Positions 18,768 through 28,012 of a stretch of 64,000 bases of DNA are shown here, in pieces. How positions within the stretch are numbered: the stretch's first letter is position 1; each line of letters begins with the position of its first letter. The position numbers were made by a program, and so were the translations under genes. The notes under the pieces are model-generated. The model worked only from the letters and a program-made list of their open reading frames with translations, made no database searches and was not told the origin of the DNA. Source of the DNA: Chitinophagaceae bacterium (lineage in GTDB: Bacteria; Bacteroidota; Bacteroidia; Chitinophagales; Chitinophagaceae); contig JADJYK010000025.1 in the NCBI GenBank assembly GCA_016719815.1, positions 130,097 to 194,096 on the forward strand, written 5' to 3'.

Positions 18768-19781
18768 TCATTTCCAAAAAAAGCCAATTCTTCTTTTGAT
18801 ATCTTCCTGAATATTTACATAGAACAAGTTAATATCGGCAACGTGATAGTTTTTAGTGAAGTACAAAAAACTCCAGGGAAACCTGGGCCTGCTCACATAT
18901 AAAAGGCCTTTGCTGATTTTTGCACCGGTTGTTTGCTTATATAGTTTATTAAATTTTGTAAGCACACTTCCTTTGTTTAGTGTTTTGTCGGCAGGTTCAT
19001 TGGTAGTGATCCATGTAAGCGGATTGGTTATGTATGAGTTGCCGTTTTCATTTTTTAGATAAGAAGGAACATACCCGTTGCGGAATGTACGCCAGCCACA
19101 AATACAACCGGTTTGCAATGAATCTTTACACACTTCATCAGATGAAAAAAGATCTTTTTGTATAGGCCAGCCAACTGCGTATGCCACTACTAATTTGTTC
19201 ATCAGTTGTTTTCCTTCAAAATAATCTTTCAGGATTTTTTCGGCCATTAATGCGCCCTGGCTGTGTCCCGCAATAATGATGGGGCGACCCCTGTTCCAGG
19301 TTTTCAGATAATATTCAAAGGCAGCTTTAAGGTCTTCATACGCTATTGCGAGTGCTGAATCAGCCGTTTGCCTATCCTTCATAAAAAAAGTACTGATGTG
19401 CGCCTGCCTGTAGCGGGGTGAAAACACACGACATTGCTGGTTAAACACACTTGCCTGGAAAAGCATACTGGAATAATCTGTTTTTGCGTTGATGTAGTCA
19501 TTATCAATTACCGCATTCAGCCCGGTTCTTTTCTCAGTGTATGTTGTCGGGTGAATATAAAATACATCAACTAATGAGTCTTTGGGCTCACTCCTTAATG
19601 GTTGTGGTGTACTGTCTGAAGGATCTTTTTTCCAGGGATGGGCTGCCCAATAATCAAGCTGACTGTATGCTGGCTTTCCGTCAGGGCTTTTAAACTGGTA
19701 ATTACTGCGAAAAGCCTGGTATTTATCAGAGCAGGAACATAACAGGATGATGCCAAAAAGAAGAAAGAAAAATGATTTCAT
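18768..19781 (-). CDS. Lipoprotein alpha/beta-hydrolase (DUF3089-like)
   Basis: From the ATG at 19781 the protein begins MKSFFFLLFGIILLCSCS, a lipoprotein signal with the lipobox Cys in LLCSCS. The body contains DSLVDVFYIHPTTYTEK and a nucleophile elbow GRPIIIAGHSQGALMAEKIL (GHSQG), both characteristic of DUF3089 hydrolases, whose substrate is unknown. It is 337 residues long and convergent with exbD, with 2 bp between the stop codons. Starting at 19781 rather than 19850 keeps the lipoprotein signal at the N-terminus. Confidence 0.8.
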   Translation of the reverse strand: MKSFFFLLFGIILLCSCSDKYQAFRSNYQFKSPDGKPAYSQLDYWAAHPWKKDPSDSTPQPLRSEPKDSLVDVFYIHPTTYTEKRTGLNAVIDNDYINAKTDYSSMLFQASVFNQQCRVFSPRYRQAHISTFFMKDRQTADSALAIAYEDLKAAFEYYLKTWNRGRPIIIAGHSQGALMAEKILKDYFEGKQLMNKLVVAYAVGWPIQKDLFSSDEVCKDSLQTGCICGWRTFRNGYVPSYLKNENGNSYITNPLTWITTNEPADKTLNKGSVLTKFNKLYKQTTGAKISKGLLYVSRPRFPWSFLYFTKNYHVADINLFYVNIQEDIKRRIGFFWK

Positions 19782-19941
19782 AATAGAATAAAAGTTGTTA
19801 AAAGTAATAACTCTTTTATTAGCACTATTGTTCCGGTTTTGCATCCTCAAAAGCAGTTTTTGTGCAGTAGCCGGCAGTTGCGCTCCGGCAAACCCCGGGA
19901 ATTGTTCTATTTTTACTGCCTAAACTCCTTTTTTAATAATC

Positions 19942-20268
19942 ATGAACACCGCAATAGAACCCGCAAATATTTTCAATGCTACCGAAAGTATTGCCTACGC
20001 CGAAAAATCAGTAGTAAGTAAAACAATAATCAAGAAAACAACCGGTACCGTTACCATTTTCTCCTTTGATAAAGGCGAGGGCCTGTCTGAACACAGCGCC
20101 CCGCATGAAGCGCTGATACAAATAATAGACGGCGCAGCCGAAATTAGCATCGGCGGGCAGCCTCATCACCTGGTGGCAGGTCAGAGTATTATTCTCCCTG
20201 CAAACATTCCGCATGCAGTAAAAGCAACTGAACGTTTTAAAATGCTGCTGACTATGATAAAGGGATAG
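19942..20268 (+). CDS. Small cupin-domain protein
   Basis: A single cupin barrel of 108 residues. Motif 1 lies around GEGLSEHSAPHEALIQIIDG and motif 2 around LVAGQSIILPANIPHAVKA, with His residues placed to bind a metal. Such small cupins are often sensory or detoxification proteins; no specific substrate can be assigned. It is divergent from the DUF3089 gene and converges with arsC. Confidence 0.85.
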   Translation: MNTAIEPANIFNATESIAYAEKSVVSKTIIKKTTGTVTIFSFDKGEGLSEHSAPHEALIQIIDGAAEISIGGQPHHLVAGQSIILPANIPHAVKATERFKMLLTMIKG

Positions 20269-20323
20269 AGACCCTTCTTACAGATTATTCAGATTTTCGT
20301 TCAACAAGCTGTGTTCTTCTGTG

Positions 20324-20737
20324 TTAATCTGTGACATCAGCGAGAACCTCTTTAATCAGGTTTTTCACTTGTTCACCTATAAAGTTTCTCACTTTATTAA
20401 ATTCCTCTGGCTCCATATGTTTGGGGTCGGGTATCTGCCAGTCAACAAACCGTTTGGCTGGCATCCAGGGGCAGGCATCGCCGCAGCCCATAGTTACTAC
20501 TGCATCAAACGGGGCAAACCGTTTTACTTCGTCAAGGCTCTTGCTGTCATGTGTGCTCAGGTCATATCCCAGGTCTTTCATAGCCGCAATAGCCTTCGGG
20601 TTTACGATACCACTGGGCTTACTGCCGGCACTGTAAGCCTCCACCGTTTCACCGCCCAGCATCTTTGCAAATGCCTGGCTCATCTGGCTTCGGTTACTGT
20701 TTTCAACGCAAACAAAGAGTAGTTTCTTTTTCATCAT
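20324..20737 (-). CDS. arsC: Arsenate reductase, LMW-phosphatase/thioredoxin type
   Basis: The 137-residue protein has the CX5R P-loop in FVCVENSNRSQMSQAFAK near the N-terminus, then YSAGSKPSGIVNPKAI and VVTMGCGDACPWMPAKR, which hold the additional redox cysteines. It reduces arsenate to arsenite. It is the last gene of the minus-strand arsenic operon, 9 bp after arsM. A second ATG one codon in is equally possible as the start. Confidence 0.93.
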   Translation of the reverse strand: MMKKKLLFVCVENSNRSQMSQAFAKMLGGETVEAYSAGSKPSGIVNPKAIAAMKDLGYDLSTHDSKSLDEVKRFAPFDAVVTMGCGDACPWMPAKRFVDWQIPDPKHMEPEEFNKVRNFIGEQVKNLIKEVLADVTD

Positions 20738-20746
20738 TTGTTTTTA

Positions 20747-21604
20747 TTAACAACAGGCGCTGCCGGGTACACAACAAGATTCTGATTCTTGTTTTGCCGA
20801 TGGCTTTTCAGCATAAAGTGTTATTGAGAAAATACCGGTATTGCCGGTTTTAAATTTTTGAAGCCCTTCTTCATCAAAATAATTTTTCAGAATATCATCT
20901 GGTATTACAATGGCCTTTTCTTTTTGAAGGATAATATTCTTAAACCCGTTTCTTTCTATCAGTTCCAGGTATTCGTTTTTTTGCACGGCACCGGATACGC
21001 ATCCTGCATACATTACAGCATCGTTTTGCAGTTCGCCGGGCAGTTCACCCACCAGCACCACATCAGAAATGCTGAAGTGGCCGCCGGGCTTCAGCACACG
21101 GTAAATTTCTTTAAACACTCCATCCTTGTTCGGCACAAGGTTTAACACACAATTGCTCACAATTACATCAGCCACATTTGCTGTTACCGGCATTCTCTCA
21201 ATATCACCAAAGCGAAACTCCACATTGTTAAGTCCCCTTTTTTCTGCATTGGTTCTTGCTTTGTCAATCATGGCTTCGGTGAAATCTATTCCAATCACCT
21301 TTCCGGATTCACCGGTTTCTGCACGGGCCACAAAGCAATCGTTGCCGGCACCGCTGCCGAGGTCAATTACGGTATCCCCTTTTTTGATTTTCGCAAACTG
21401 TGTTGGCAATCCACAACCAAGGCCAAGGTCTGCATCCGGGTTATAGCCTTCAATACCATTGTACTCATCTGTCATGATATTATACACTTCGGTGGAGCAA
21501 CAACCCGACCCGCAGCAGGAAGATTGATTTGCTTCTTTATCCTGCAAGGCAATTTCACTGTACTTCTGCCTTACTATCTCTTTTAAGCTTTCATCCGTAT
21601 TCAC
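20747..21604 (-). CDS. arsM: Arsenite S-adenosylmethionine methyltransferase
   Basis: The 285-residue ArsM-like methyltransferase shows the N-terminal cysteine cluster SSCCGSGCCST near residue 30, then YNPDADLGLGCGLPTQFA. The SAM-binding motif is VIDLGSGAGNDCFVA and motif IV-like VSNCVLNLVPNK. A Cys-rich tail ends CCVPGSACC. It methylates trivalent arsenic to volatile or less bound forms. It lies between arsR (33 bp) and arsC (9 bp). Confidence 0.93.
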   Translation of the reverse strand: MNTDESLKEIVRQKYSEIALQDKEANQSSCCGSGCCSTEVYNIMTDEYNGIEGYNPDADLGLGCGLPTQFAKIKKGDTVIDLGSGAGNDCFVARAETGESGKVIGIDFTEAMIDKARTNAEKRGLNNVEFRFGDIERMPVTANVADVIVSNCVLNLVPNKDGVFKEIYRVLKPGGHFSISDVVLVGELPGELQNDAVMYAGCVSGAVQKNEYLELIERNGFKNIILQKEKAIVIPDDILKNYFDEEGLQKFKTGNTGIFSITLYAEKPSAKQESESCCVPGSACC

Positions 21605-21637
21605 CTTATAAAAATTTAATGTTATAAATTAAACCTG

Positions 21638-21973
21638 TCAGCAACAGGCCTTTTCGTTTTTGATTTTTAAGTTGTTGAATAGTGTGTTGAATTCGCTGCT
21701 GAACTTTTCAAATGCTTTCCAGTTAATGCAGTAGCAGCTTCGGGGGCCTTCAACCGTTCCGTCTATCAGCCCGGCATTCTTCAGTTCTTTCAAATGTTGT
21801 GAAACGGTGCTTTGTGCAAGTGGCAATATTTCTACTATTTCTCCGCAGATACATTCATTATGCCGGGCCAGCACTTTAAGTATTGCTATCCTTGCCGGAT
21901 GGCTGATTGCCTTGGCAAAAGCAGCAAGGTCTTGTTCCTTTTGAGTAAACTCCTCTTTTTTATGTGTAGCCAT
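21638..21973 (-). CDS. arsR: ArsR-family arsenic-responsive repressor
   Basis: The 111-residue winged-helix protein has the recognition region LPLAQSTVSQHLKELKNAGL. The pair in HNECICGEIV lies in the helix where ArsR proteins bind metalloids, and a further Cys pair ends the protein (KACC). It is expected to release DNA on arsenite. Its start overlaps the end of the upstream methyltransferase gene by 14 bp. The probable operator is the inverted repeat over the -7 box at 22604-22623. Confidence 0.92.
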   Translation of the reverse strand: MATHKKEEFTQKEQDLAAFAKAISHPARIAILKVLARHNECICGEIVEILPLAQSTVSQHLKELKNAGLIDGTVEGPRSCYCINWKAFEKFSSEFNTLFNNLKIKNEKACC

Positions 21974-22592
21974 TAGTGTACTGACATTTTTTAAAACTGC
22001 AGAACAGAAAATTCTGCACTTTGTTAAACGGTGTAATATGGTCGGTATAAATACATTTTATTTTTCGTACCACTTTTTTTAGCACCGTCGTCAGCGAGGT
22101 TTCGCTATACTGTCGTACAGAAAGACCGCTGCACTTATCTGGACCAGCCTCTGAAAAAGTACCAATAACCAGCTTACCTCCATCCTTCAGCGCCGTTTCA
22201 GACACAGACAGATAGCTGTTAATCTGCTCTTCAGTTGTAAGAAAATGAAAGGCCGCCCTGTCGTGCCAGCAATCATACTTTTCAGAAGGGATAAAGGTGG
22301 TTATATCGCTGGCAATCCATTTTACCTGTACAGCCTTTTCTCCCAGTCGTTCTTTTGCCCGGTTTAGCGCCTCGTCTGAAATGTCAAGAACGGTAATATT
22401 GGTAAATCCGTTTGCAAGCAGGTGTTCAACAAGAAAACTGTCGCCTCCGCCAATGTCAATTATGGCCGCATCTTTCGGAATGCCTAATTCGCCGATGAAG
22501 TTCAGCGATGTTGCAGGATTGGGCTGATACCAGCTTACCTCGTTCAGTTTTTTTGTGGAATAAACATTTTCCCAGTGCTGTTTAAAACTCAT
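21960..22592 (-). CDS. Class I SAM-dependent methyltransferase, first gene of the arsenic operon
   Basis: From ATG 22592 the protein is 210 residues (MSFKQHWENVYSTKKLNEVS). The SAM site is AAIIDIGGGDSFLVEHLL, followed by VLDISDEALNRAKERLG and WHDRAAFHFL. Such 'thiopurine/tellurite-type' small methyltransferases often sit with arsR genes in Bacteroidota. A role in metalloid methylation is inference from position. The end overlaps arsR, suggesting translational coupling. Confidence 0.8.
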   Translation of the reverse strand: MSFKQHWENVYSTKKLNEVSWYQPNPATSLNFIGELGIPKDAAIIDIGGGDSFLVEHLLANGFTNITVLDISDEALNRAKERLGEKAVQVKWIASDITTFIPSEKYDCWHDRAAFHFLTTEEQINSYLSVSETALKDGGKLVIGTFSEAGPDKCSGLSVRQYSETSLTTVLKKVVRKIKCIYTDHITPFNKVQNFLFCSFKKCQYTNGYT

Positions 22593-22603
22593 TGCTTTAT
22601 CCT

Positions 22604-22642
22604 TTATCGCAAAAATACGATAAGTATATTTAAACCAACAAA
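22604..22642 (-). promoter_or_regulatory. Arsenic operon promoter with operator over the -7 box
   Basis: The minus strand shows -33 TTTG (22639-22642) or TTG (22636-22638), then the -7 box TATTTTTG (22610-22617). An inverted repeat TTATCG-N8-CGATAA (22604-22623) has the -7 box as its exact spacer. A repressor on this palindrome would block the promoter, as expected for ArsR. Confidence 0.65.
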
Positions 22643-22668
22643 ACAATTTTTAGAGAGCCCCGTATCTG

Positions 22669-23583
22669 TCAGTTTTTTGGATGGACAGTTTCTTTTCTTT
22701 TGTACAGTGAAATCATTACACCGCTTAGTATAATACAAAGAATGCCAAACGAAGACATCCAGTCGGGAAAGGCATCGCCGAGCAGCATGCCGAGAAACAC
22801 AGAAAAAACGATATTAGCGTAACCGATAGAAGAAACGATACCAGCCTTATCGGCTCCGTAGGCTTTGGTAACAAAATACTGACCACCAAAAGCGGCAAGC
22901 CCCAGCCAGAGCACATAAAACCATTGTATTCCCGCGGGCCATTTCCATTGTATTAAAAAAACATCATCGGCGTGGATGTTAAAAACCCCGGCCGTTACCA
23001 TTAGCACCAACGGGATGACAAGTCCGGCACCAATAAATGCCAGCATAATTATCCGGGTGTCATAATACTTTGTAAGCCTGTTAACAGAGATATAAGCGAT
23101 GGCTGATGCAATTCCCGATGCCAGTCCGGCAACATGATAGTACCAGGGAAAATGCATATTAGGTTTATAGATGAGTAGCATACCAACAAAGCCAATTATC
23201 ACAGCAAACAAAACCCTGCGGCCGTGGTATTCCTTAAAAAGAACAAAAGAGAATACTGCAATAAAGAGAGTGGAGGTGAGGCTGTATGTCATAGCGGTAC
23301 CCAGCGGTATATGCAGGATGCAATACAGTAAAGTATATAATGCCGTTGCGCCTACCACACCACGAAATACCAGCAGCGGCAAATGCCCTCCCTTACTTAC
23401 AGGTGGCTTTAATATAAAACCGGCAACCAATACCGAAAAGCCAATCAGGTTTCGCCAGAACACCAACTGACCGGCACCAAAACTTCCTTTCAGCAACTTA
23501 GCAGCACCCCCCATGAGTGAAAAACCAAGGGCAGCGAGCAGCATGTATATGATTCCTTTATAACGGGAGTTTTTAGGTATCAT
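22669..23583 (-). CDS. EamA/DMT-family transporter
   Basis: The 304-residue protein is made of ten hydrophobic segments in two EamA repeats (IYMLLAALGFSLMGGAAKLL in the first, VAGLASGIASAIAYISVNRL starting the second). It ends with a short basic tail. DMT proteins export or import small metabolites; the substrate cannot be deduced. The start codon overlaps the stop of the upstream aminotransferase (ATGA), so the two are probably coupled. Confidence 0.88.
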   Translation of the reverse strand: MIPKNSRYKGIIYMLLAALGFSLMGGAAKLLKGSFGAGQLVFWRNLIGFSVLVAGFILKPPVSKGGHLPLLVFRGVVGATALYTLLYCILHIPLGTAMTYSLTSTLFIAVFSFVLFKEYHGRRVLFAVIIGFVGMLLIYKPNMHFPWYYHVAGLASGIASAIAYISVNRLTKYYDTRIIMLAFIGAGLVIPLVLMVTAGVFNIHADDVFLIQWKWPAGIQWFYVLWLGLAAFGGQYFVTKAYGADKAGIVSSIGYANIVFSVFLGMLLGDAFPDWMSSFGILCIILSGVMISLYKRKETVHPKN

Positions 23584-24755
23584 ATTTTTTTCAATTTCTC
23601 AACAGCAGCTTCCAATGTTTCATTCTTCTTCGAAAAACAAAAACGTATTACTTTATCGTCCTTACCGTCACGGTAAAAGGCCGAAACAGGAATGGTGGCC
23701 ACACCGGCTTCTTTGGTAAGCCTTATGACAAAGTCTTTGTCGGCCTCATCGCTAAGTTTTTCATAAGTGCCGCAAATGAAATAACTGCCATAGGATGGCT
23801 GCAGGGTAAACTTTGTCTGCTGCATCAGTTTACTGAAATAATCTCTTTTCTCCTGCATAAACCCAGCAAGCGACAGATAGGCATCCCGGTTTTTCAAAAA
23901 ATTACCCAGAGCCACTTGAGTGGGAGTAAAACAACTAAAGCAATTAAACTGGTGTACTTTTCTGAATTCTTTTGTCAGTTCTGCTGGCGCAATACAATAG
24001 CCCAGCTTCCAGCCGGTACAGTTATACACTTTACCAAAAGAGAAACAAACAAAAGACCGATTTAATAAATCGGGATAACGCAGAATACTCTGGTGCGGGA
24101 TGCCATCATAAATCAGGTGCTCATACACTTCATCGCTGATGATAAAAATATTTGTGCCCTCCACAATCTTCCGCAGTTCTGAAACATCGTTTTCATTAAT
24201 TACGCTTCCGGTTGGGTTGTGCGGTGTGTTAATGATGATGGCTTTTGTTCTTGGCGTAATAGCATTTCTCACAGCGTTCCAGTCAATATGATAGTCGGGG
24301 TATATCAAACTGATGGCGACAGCCCTTGCGCCATTCACTTCAATATTTGGAATGTAGCTGTCGTAGGCTGGTTCAAACACTATCACTTCATCACCCGGTT
24401 GCAGGATAGCGGTAAAAGCAGAATAAATAGCATAAGTACCCCCCGGTGTAATGGTGATTTCGGTGTCTGGATTTATGTTTGCGCCATACAGGTAGTTTGC
24501 CTTTTCTGCAATCGCTTCCCGCAGTGGCATCCAGCCCGGCATCGGCGAATACTGGTTGTAGCCGTTCTTCATGGCTTCGCTGACAAATGCGATCAGTTCT
24601 TCGCTCATTTGAAAATCGGGAAAACCCTGACCAAGGTTAATTGCATTGTGTTGAGAGGCAAGCCCACTCATCACAGTAAAAATATTGGTACCCACATTGG
24701 GCAATTTGGATTGTAGTTGCAAGTTGTAATGTTTAAAACATAAAATTACTTGCAA
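23580..24755 (-). CDS. PLP-dependent class I/II aminotransferase (methionine/aromatic aminotransferase type)
   Basis: The 391-residue fold-type I enzyme shows INLGQGFPDFQMSEEL near the N-terminus, ITPGGTYAIYSAFTA, IINTPHNPTGSVINENDV, the Asp of IFIISDEVYEHLIYDG, and the PLP lysine in SFGKVYNCTGWKLGY. Overall it resembles YbdL-like methionine aminotransferases and kynurenine aminotransferases. The start is uncertain. The frame opens with TTG and has no ATG before the conserved LPNVGTNIF; a TTG near 24722 fits family length best. It is coupled to the EamA gene. Confidence 0.85.
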   Translation of the reverse strand: MQVILCFKHYNLQLQSKLPNVGTNIFTVMSGLASQHNAINLGQGFPDFQMSEELIAFVSEAMKNGYNQYSPMPGWMPLREAIAEKANYLYGANINPDTEITITPGGTYAIYSAFTAILQPGDEVIVFEPAYDSYIPNIEVNGARAVAISLIYPDYHIDWNAVRNAITPRTKAIIINTPHNPTGSVINENDVSELRKIVEGTNIFIISDEVYEHLIYDGIPHQSILRYPDLLNRSFVCFSFGKVYNCTGWKLGYCIAPAELTKEFRKVHQFNCFSCFTPTQVALGNFLKNRDAYLSLAGFMQEKRDYFSKLMQQTKFTLQPSYGSYFICGTYEKLSDEADKDFVIRLTKEAGVATIPVSAFYRDGKDDKVIRFCFSKKNETLEAAVEKLKKI

Positions 24756-24784
24756 ACACTTTATCCGAAAGAGATTATTTAAGA

Positions 24785-24812
24785 AAATCCCGGAACCATT
24801 ACATTCCGGGAT
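24785..24812 (-). terminator. Terminator-like hairpin
   Basis: AATCCCGGAA-N8-TTCCGGGATT is a perfect 10-bp stem. On the minus strand it is followed by TTCTT and lies 15 bp after the stop of the broken gene at 24828-26550. Confidence 0.65.
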
Positions 24813-24827
24813 TACGTATTACCGAGC

Positions 24828-26550
24828 TTATTTTACAGTAATCTTTGCAAATTTTAAATCTGTTCTGCCAATCATGTGAACCCGCCAGGAAGGCACATAC
24901 AATTCATTGTTTACCACATAAGCATGGCGGGGCATCAGAATCGTTTCATTATTGTTTGATGCAATTAGCTTTCGGCTCATCTTTCCGGTAGCCAGGTCAA
25001 TGGTAATGCCATATGCACTGCTCCTTTTTTTGAAATTAGCAATTACTTTAACCCGGTCGCCATATTCAGCATTCACATTATTACTGTTATGGTCATTCAA
25101 TATCAGCACCAGATTACCTCCGCTAATAAGGCTTTTATAAGAAGAATAGTAAGGCATGCCGCCCCTGATGGCAAAATAGCTTGCCTTGTCATATGACCCC
25201 CAGAAAGTTCGAGAGCTGGTTGGACTGATTACCTCGGATTGCAACTTGGGCAAAGCGTTCAGCCATTTAATATTTCCGTCTTTATCAGCATTAATTACCA
25301 GGATGTCTTTGTTCTCAAACCGGTGAACATGGGTGGTGGAGTAGGTCCACGACCGGGTAGTTGCATTGTATTGTGAATTGGTATAACTATAGTGTGTGTA
25401 TTTCGACACCTCACTGGTAATAATGATTGAGTTATCTGCCGGGTTAATATCAACTGATTTTATGGTAAAGCTGTTGGGAAACTCATCGTCTTCCTCATTC
25501 TCTTTGGCCTTCTTAGCCCGTTTATTACCCTCCTTAATTTCTTCATCTTCATCTCCGGCATCTTCATAGGATTTGCCCAGCATTGCCGAGTTGATTTCTT
25601 TAAATGAACTAAGCAAAAGTGTGCCATCATCCGGATTCACTTTATTTATATAAAAGCCATTTAAGTCTTCCTTACGGGCATTATTGCAAAAGAAGCCAGC
25701 CAGCAAAAGTTGTCCGTCCGGTTGTTCTATTAATTTTCCGCTAATAATATAGCGGTCTTCGGCATCAACCTTTACGTCGTTTATTTTCTTTCCGTCGGCG
25801 TCATAAACCGCCATCACATATTGCTTAAATATCAGCCTCTTTCTTTTCTTTTTTCCAACCTGCGTTTCTTCGTACTCTCTGCCAAGCAATACAATACGGT
25901 TGTTTTTTGTAATCTGTACATCTTCCAGTTGATACAGGTTAGGTTCAAAAAGAAAGGTTGAAGACGGCACTTACTTTTCTTTTGAGCGTTTTATCAAGAA
26001 GTGCCAAGGCAATAGAAACTCTGTCCTTGGCTGAAACGTTACTTACCATTAAAAACTCAGCTCAGTTGTGAACAGGAGACACCTTCATTTCAAAATCATC
26101 TTTTTTACTTTCCAGTTCATAGCTTCCCAGCTCTGTAAAATCGCCCATCAGTTCGCCGCTGTTTTTATCCACTTTGGCTCCGTATACTTTATAAGACTTC
26201 TCTTTTTTTAAATAATCTGTAGCAAAAAGATAAAGGTCTTTACCCATTGTTTGAAAACTTTGAAACGCCAGTCCCTTTAGTTCCTTTTTATATTCTTTAT
26301 CAAACAACTCTCCAACGTTTTTATCAAACTTGTACAATTTATGGCTTGTGGCTCCGCCGCCTATGCTAAATATCATACCACCCCGTCTTTCTTCCGTAAA
26401 ATACAAACCGGTATTATCAGCCATGATAATATCCAAATCGGCGGTTCCTTTTTTCAGCTTTATTTCTTCACCCCATTCAATTTTATATTGCTGCGAAAAG
26501 GAAACAGCGGCTACGAGCAACATTATTACAGGTAAAAAAATCTTTTTCAT
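24828..26550 (-). pseudogene. Exported hypothetical protein, broken by an in-frame TGA and a frameshift
   Basis: A signal peptide (FLPVIMLLVAAVSFSQ) starts the frame. The first 162 codons end at an in-frame TGA (26062-26064), after which the same frame continues AEFLMVSNVSAKDRVSIALA. Removing one T from the five-T run (25947-25951 on the plus strand) joins it to EPNLYQLEDVQITKNNRIVL and to the end at 24828. The reconstructed protein is ~573 codons with an acidic/Lys-rich stretch (DEDEEIKEGNKRAKKAKENE). No family was recognised; the repeated 'LLLAGFFCN'-like strands suggest a propeller. Two separate lesions make a true pseudogene more likely here than elsewhere. Confidence 0.65.
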
Positions 26551-26600
26551 CCTTTCTTGTTTTGATATTGCAATTTAGAAGAAAGTAAAACAGGCTGGTG

Positions 26601-26939
26601 CTAATGTTTGCACTTTCCTTTGGAAGAAGATACCAGCTCATAAGAATGGTCAATCCACTCTTTAAGTTGTTTTACAGAAACCGAGCCATCAACCACAATA
26701 GTGTTCCAGTGTTTTTTATTCATGTGGTAACCGGGCAGCACACAGGGAAAATCTTCTCTAAGCTCAAGGGCTTTATCCGGGTTACATTTAACGTTGAAGC
26801 TCAGGTCTTCGCTGTCAAGGCCCATCAGTAAAAATATTTTTCCTGCTACTTTATACACCAAAGTATCCGGGCCGAATGGCAGCGTTTCTTCCGCTCCGGG
26901 TTTTGAAAGGCAATATTCACGGATGGTTTCAATATTCAT
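26601..26939 (-). CDS. MmcQ/YjbR-family protein
   Basis: A 112-residue member of the YjbR/CyaY-like DNA-binding fold, recognised by MNIETIREYCLSKPGAEETL, FGPDTLVYKVAGKIFLL, CNPDKALELRE and NKKHWNTIVVDG near the end. The family function is not firmly known. The start overlaps the stop of the upstream lipoprotein gene (TAATG), giving translational coupling at the end of the minus-strand run. Confidence 0.88.
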   Translation of the reverse strand: MNIETIREYCLSKPGAEETLPFGPDTLVYKVAGKIFLLMGLDSEDLSFNVKCNPDKALELREDFPCVLPGYHMNKKHWNTIVVDGSVSVKQLKEWIDHSYELVSSSKGKCKH

Positions 26940-27604
26940 TATGGCGTTTCATCAATAAAAGAAAGAGAGAGATGACTTACAAAAATATTATCCAACTCGG
27001 CGTCAACATCCGGCATATCCGTATCTAGTTCGTAGTCGCCGAAAAGCGACTTGTTCTCATTAGTTGCACATTCGAGCCTGTACCGGATTTTAGAGACTGA
27101 AAGCTTTCCGCCATTATAAGACTGAATGTACCCGCCATAGTCCCAGCCAAATCCCATAAAACTTATTTTTTTACCATTGATGGTAAGCAGCTCTTTTAAA
27201 CTTGTCTTTCTTTTTATCCCGTATGAAGAATAGTGAGGATCTTCTTGCTGATTGGATTCCACAAGCCGGATGCTTTTGTGATAAAGGTTGTCTTTCCAAT
27301 GAATGACAAATTCTTTTTGAGTACCGGGAAATACTTTCGTTACACGGATTGAATCAATGCACTCCGGCCCGCAAATGGTTTCGTCTTTAACATTCTCTGC
27401 ACCGAAAGCAGCTACCAATTCTTCTTTGCTCGTTTTTTCTGTAATAATCCCCCACGATGAATCGGTTACAAGAAAATTATCTTTGACAATAACTGCGGGT
27501 TTGGTGACTTCGTTAGTTTTTTCGGAAGCGGGACTGTCTTTTTTTTCATTATTGCAACCCAGGATAAGCGTTGCAAACGCAATGAAGAGAAGGTGCTTTT
27601 TCAT
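26939..27604 (-). CDS. Hypothetical lipoprotein
   Basis: The 221-residue protein starts MKKHLLFIAFATLILGCNNE, with lipobox LILGC and Lys/Glu-rich spacer after it. The mature part has VTDSSWGIITEKTSKEELVA and GAENVKDETICGPECIDSI, a pattern seen in uncharacterised Bacteroidota lipoproteins. No enzyme motif is visible. It is 18 bp after ridA and coupled to the mmcQ-like gene. Confidence 0.6.
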   Translation of the reverse strand: MKKHLLFIAFATLILGCNNEKKDSPASEKTNEVTKPAVIVKDNFLVTDSSWGIITEKTSKEELVAAFGAENVKDETICGPECIDSIRVTKVFPGTQKEFVIHWKDNLYHKSIRLVESNQQEDPHYSSYGIKRKTSLKELLTINGKKISFMGFGWDYGGYIQSYNGGKLSVSKIRYRLECATNENKSLFGDYELDTDMPDVDAELDNIFVSHLSLSFIDETP

Positions 27605-27622
27605 TTGTATAATTTTTAGTGG

Positions 27623-28012
27623 TTAATCTGTGATAATAGCAGTAGCTTCTATTTCCACAAGGTATTCGGGGGCTATCAGTCCTTTTACCTCAATCATGCT
27701 TGTGCAAGGTTTTATCTCTCTGAAAAACTCTCCATGGGCCTTGCCAAATTCTTCCCAGCGGCTGATGTCTGTTACAAACATCCTTGTCCGCACCACATCT
27801 TTCAGCGAAGCGCCGGCCTGATGTAATACCCGTTCAATTTTCTGAAGAATGTATTTGGTTTGTTCGTATGCACTATTACCGCCAACAAGATTACTGTTTT
27901 CGTCCACCGCAACGGTTCCGGTTACTTCAACCGTGTTTCCAATTTTTACCGCCCGGCTGTAGCCAACAATGTCTTCCCATTTGGCGCCGGAGGAATAGTT
28001 GGTTCTTTGCAT
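27623..28012 (-). CDS. ridA: RidA-family enamine/imine deaminase
   Basis: The 129-residue trimeric RidA fold shows VEVTGTVAVDENSNLVGG, YEQTKYILQKIERVLHQAGA and the arginine region VVRTRMFVTDISRWEEFGKA, then CTSMIEVKGLIAPEYLVEIE. RidA proteins remove reactive 2-aminoacrylate-type intermediates formed by PLP enzymes. Its ATG overlaps the stop of the upstream exonuclease gene (TAATG). Confidence 0.9.
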   Translation of the reverse strand: MQRTNYSSGAKWEDIVGYSRAVKIGNTVEVTGTVAVDENSNLVGGNSAYEQTKYILQKIERVLHQAGASLKDVVRTRMFVTDISRWEEFGKAHGEFFREIKPCTSMIEVKGLIAPEYLVEIEATAIITD

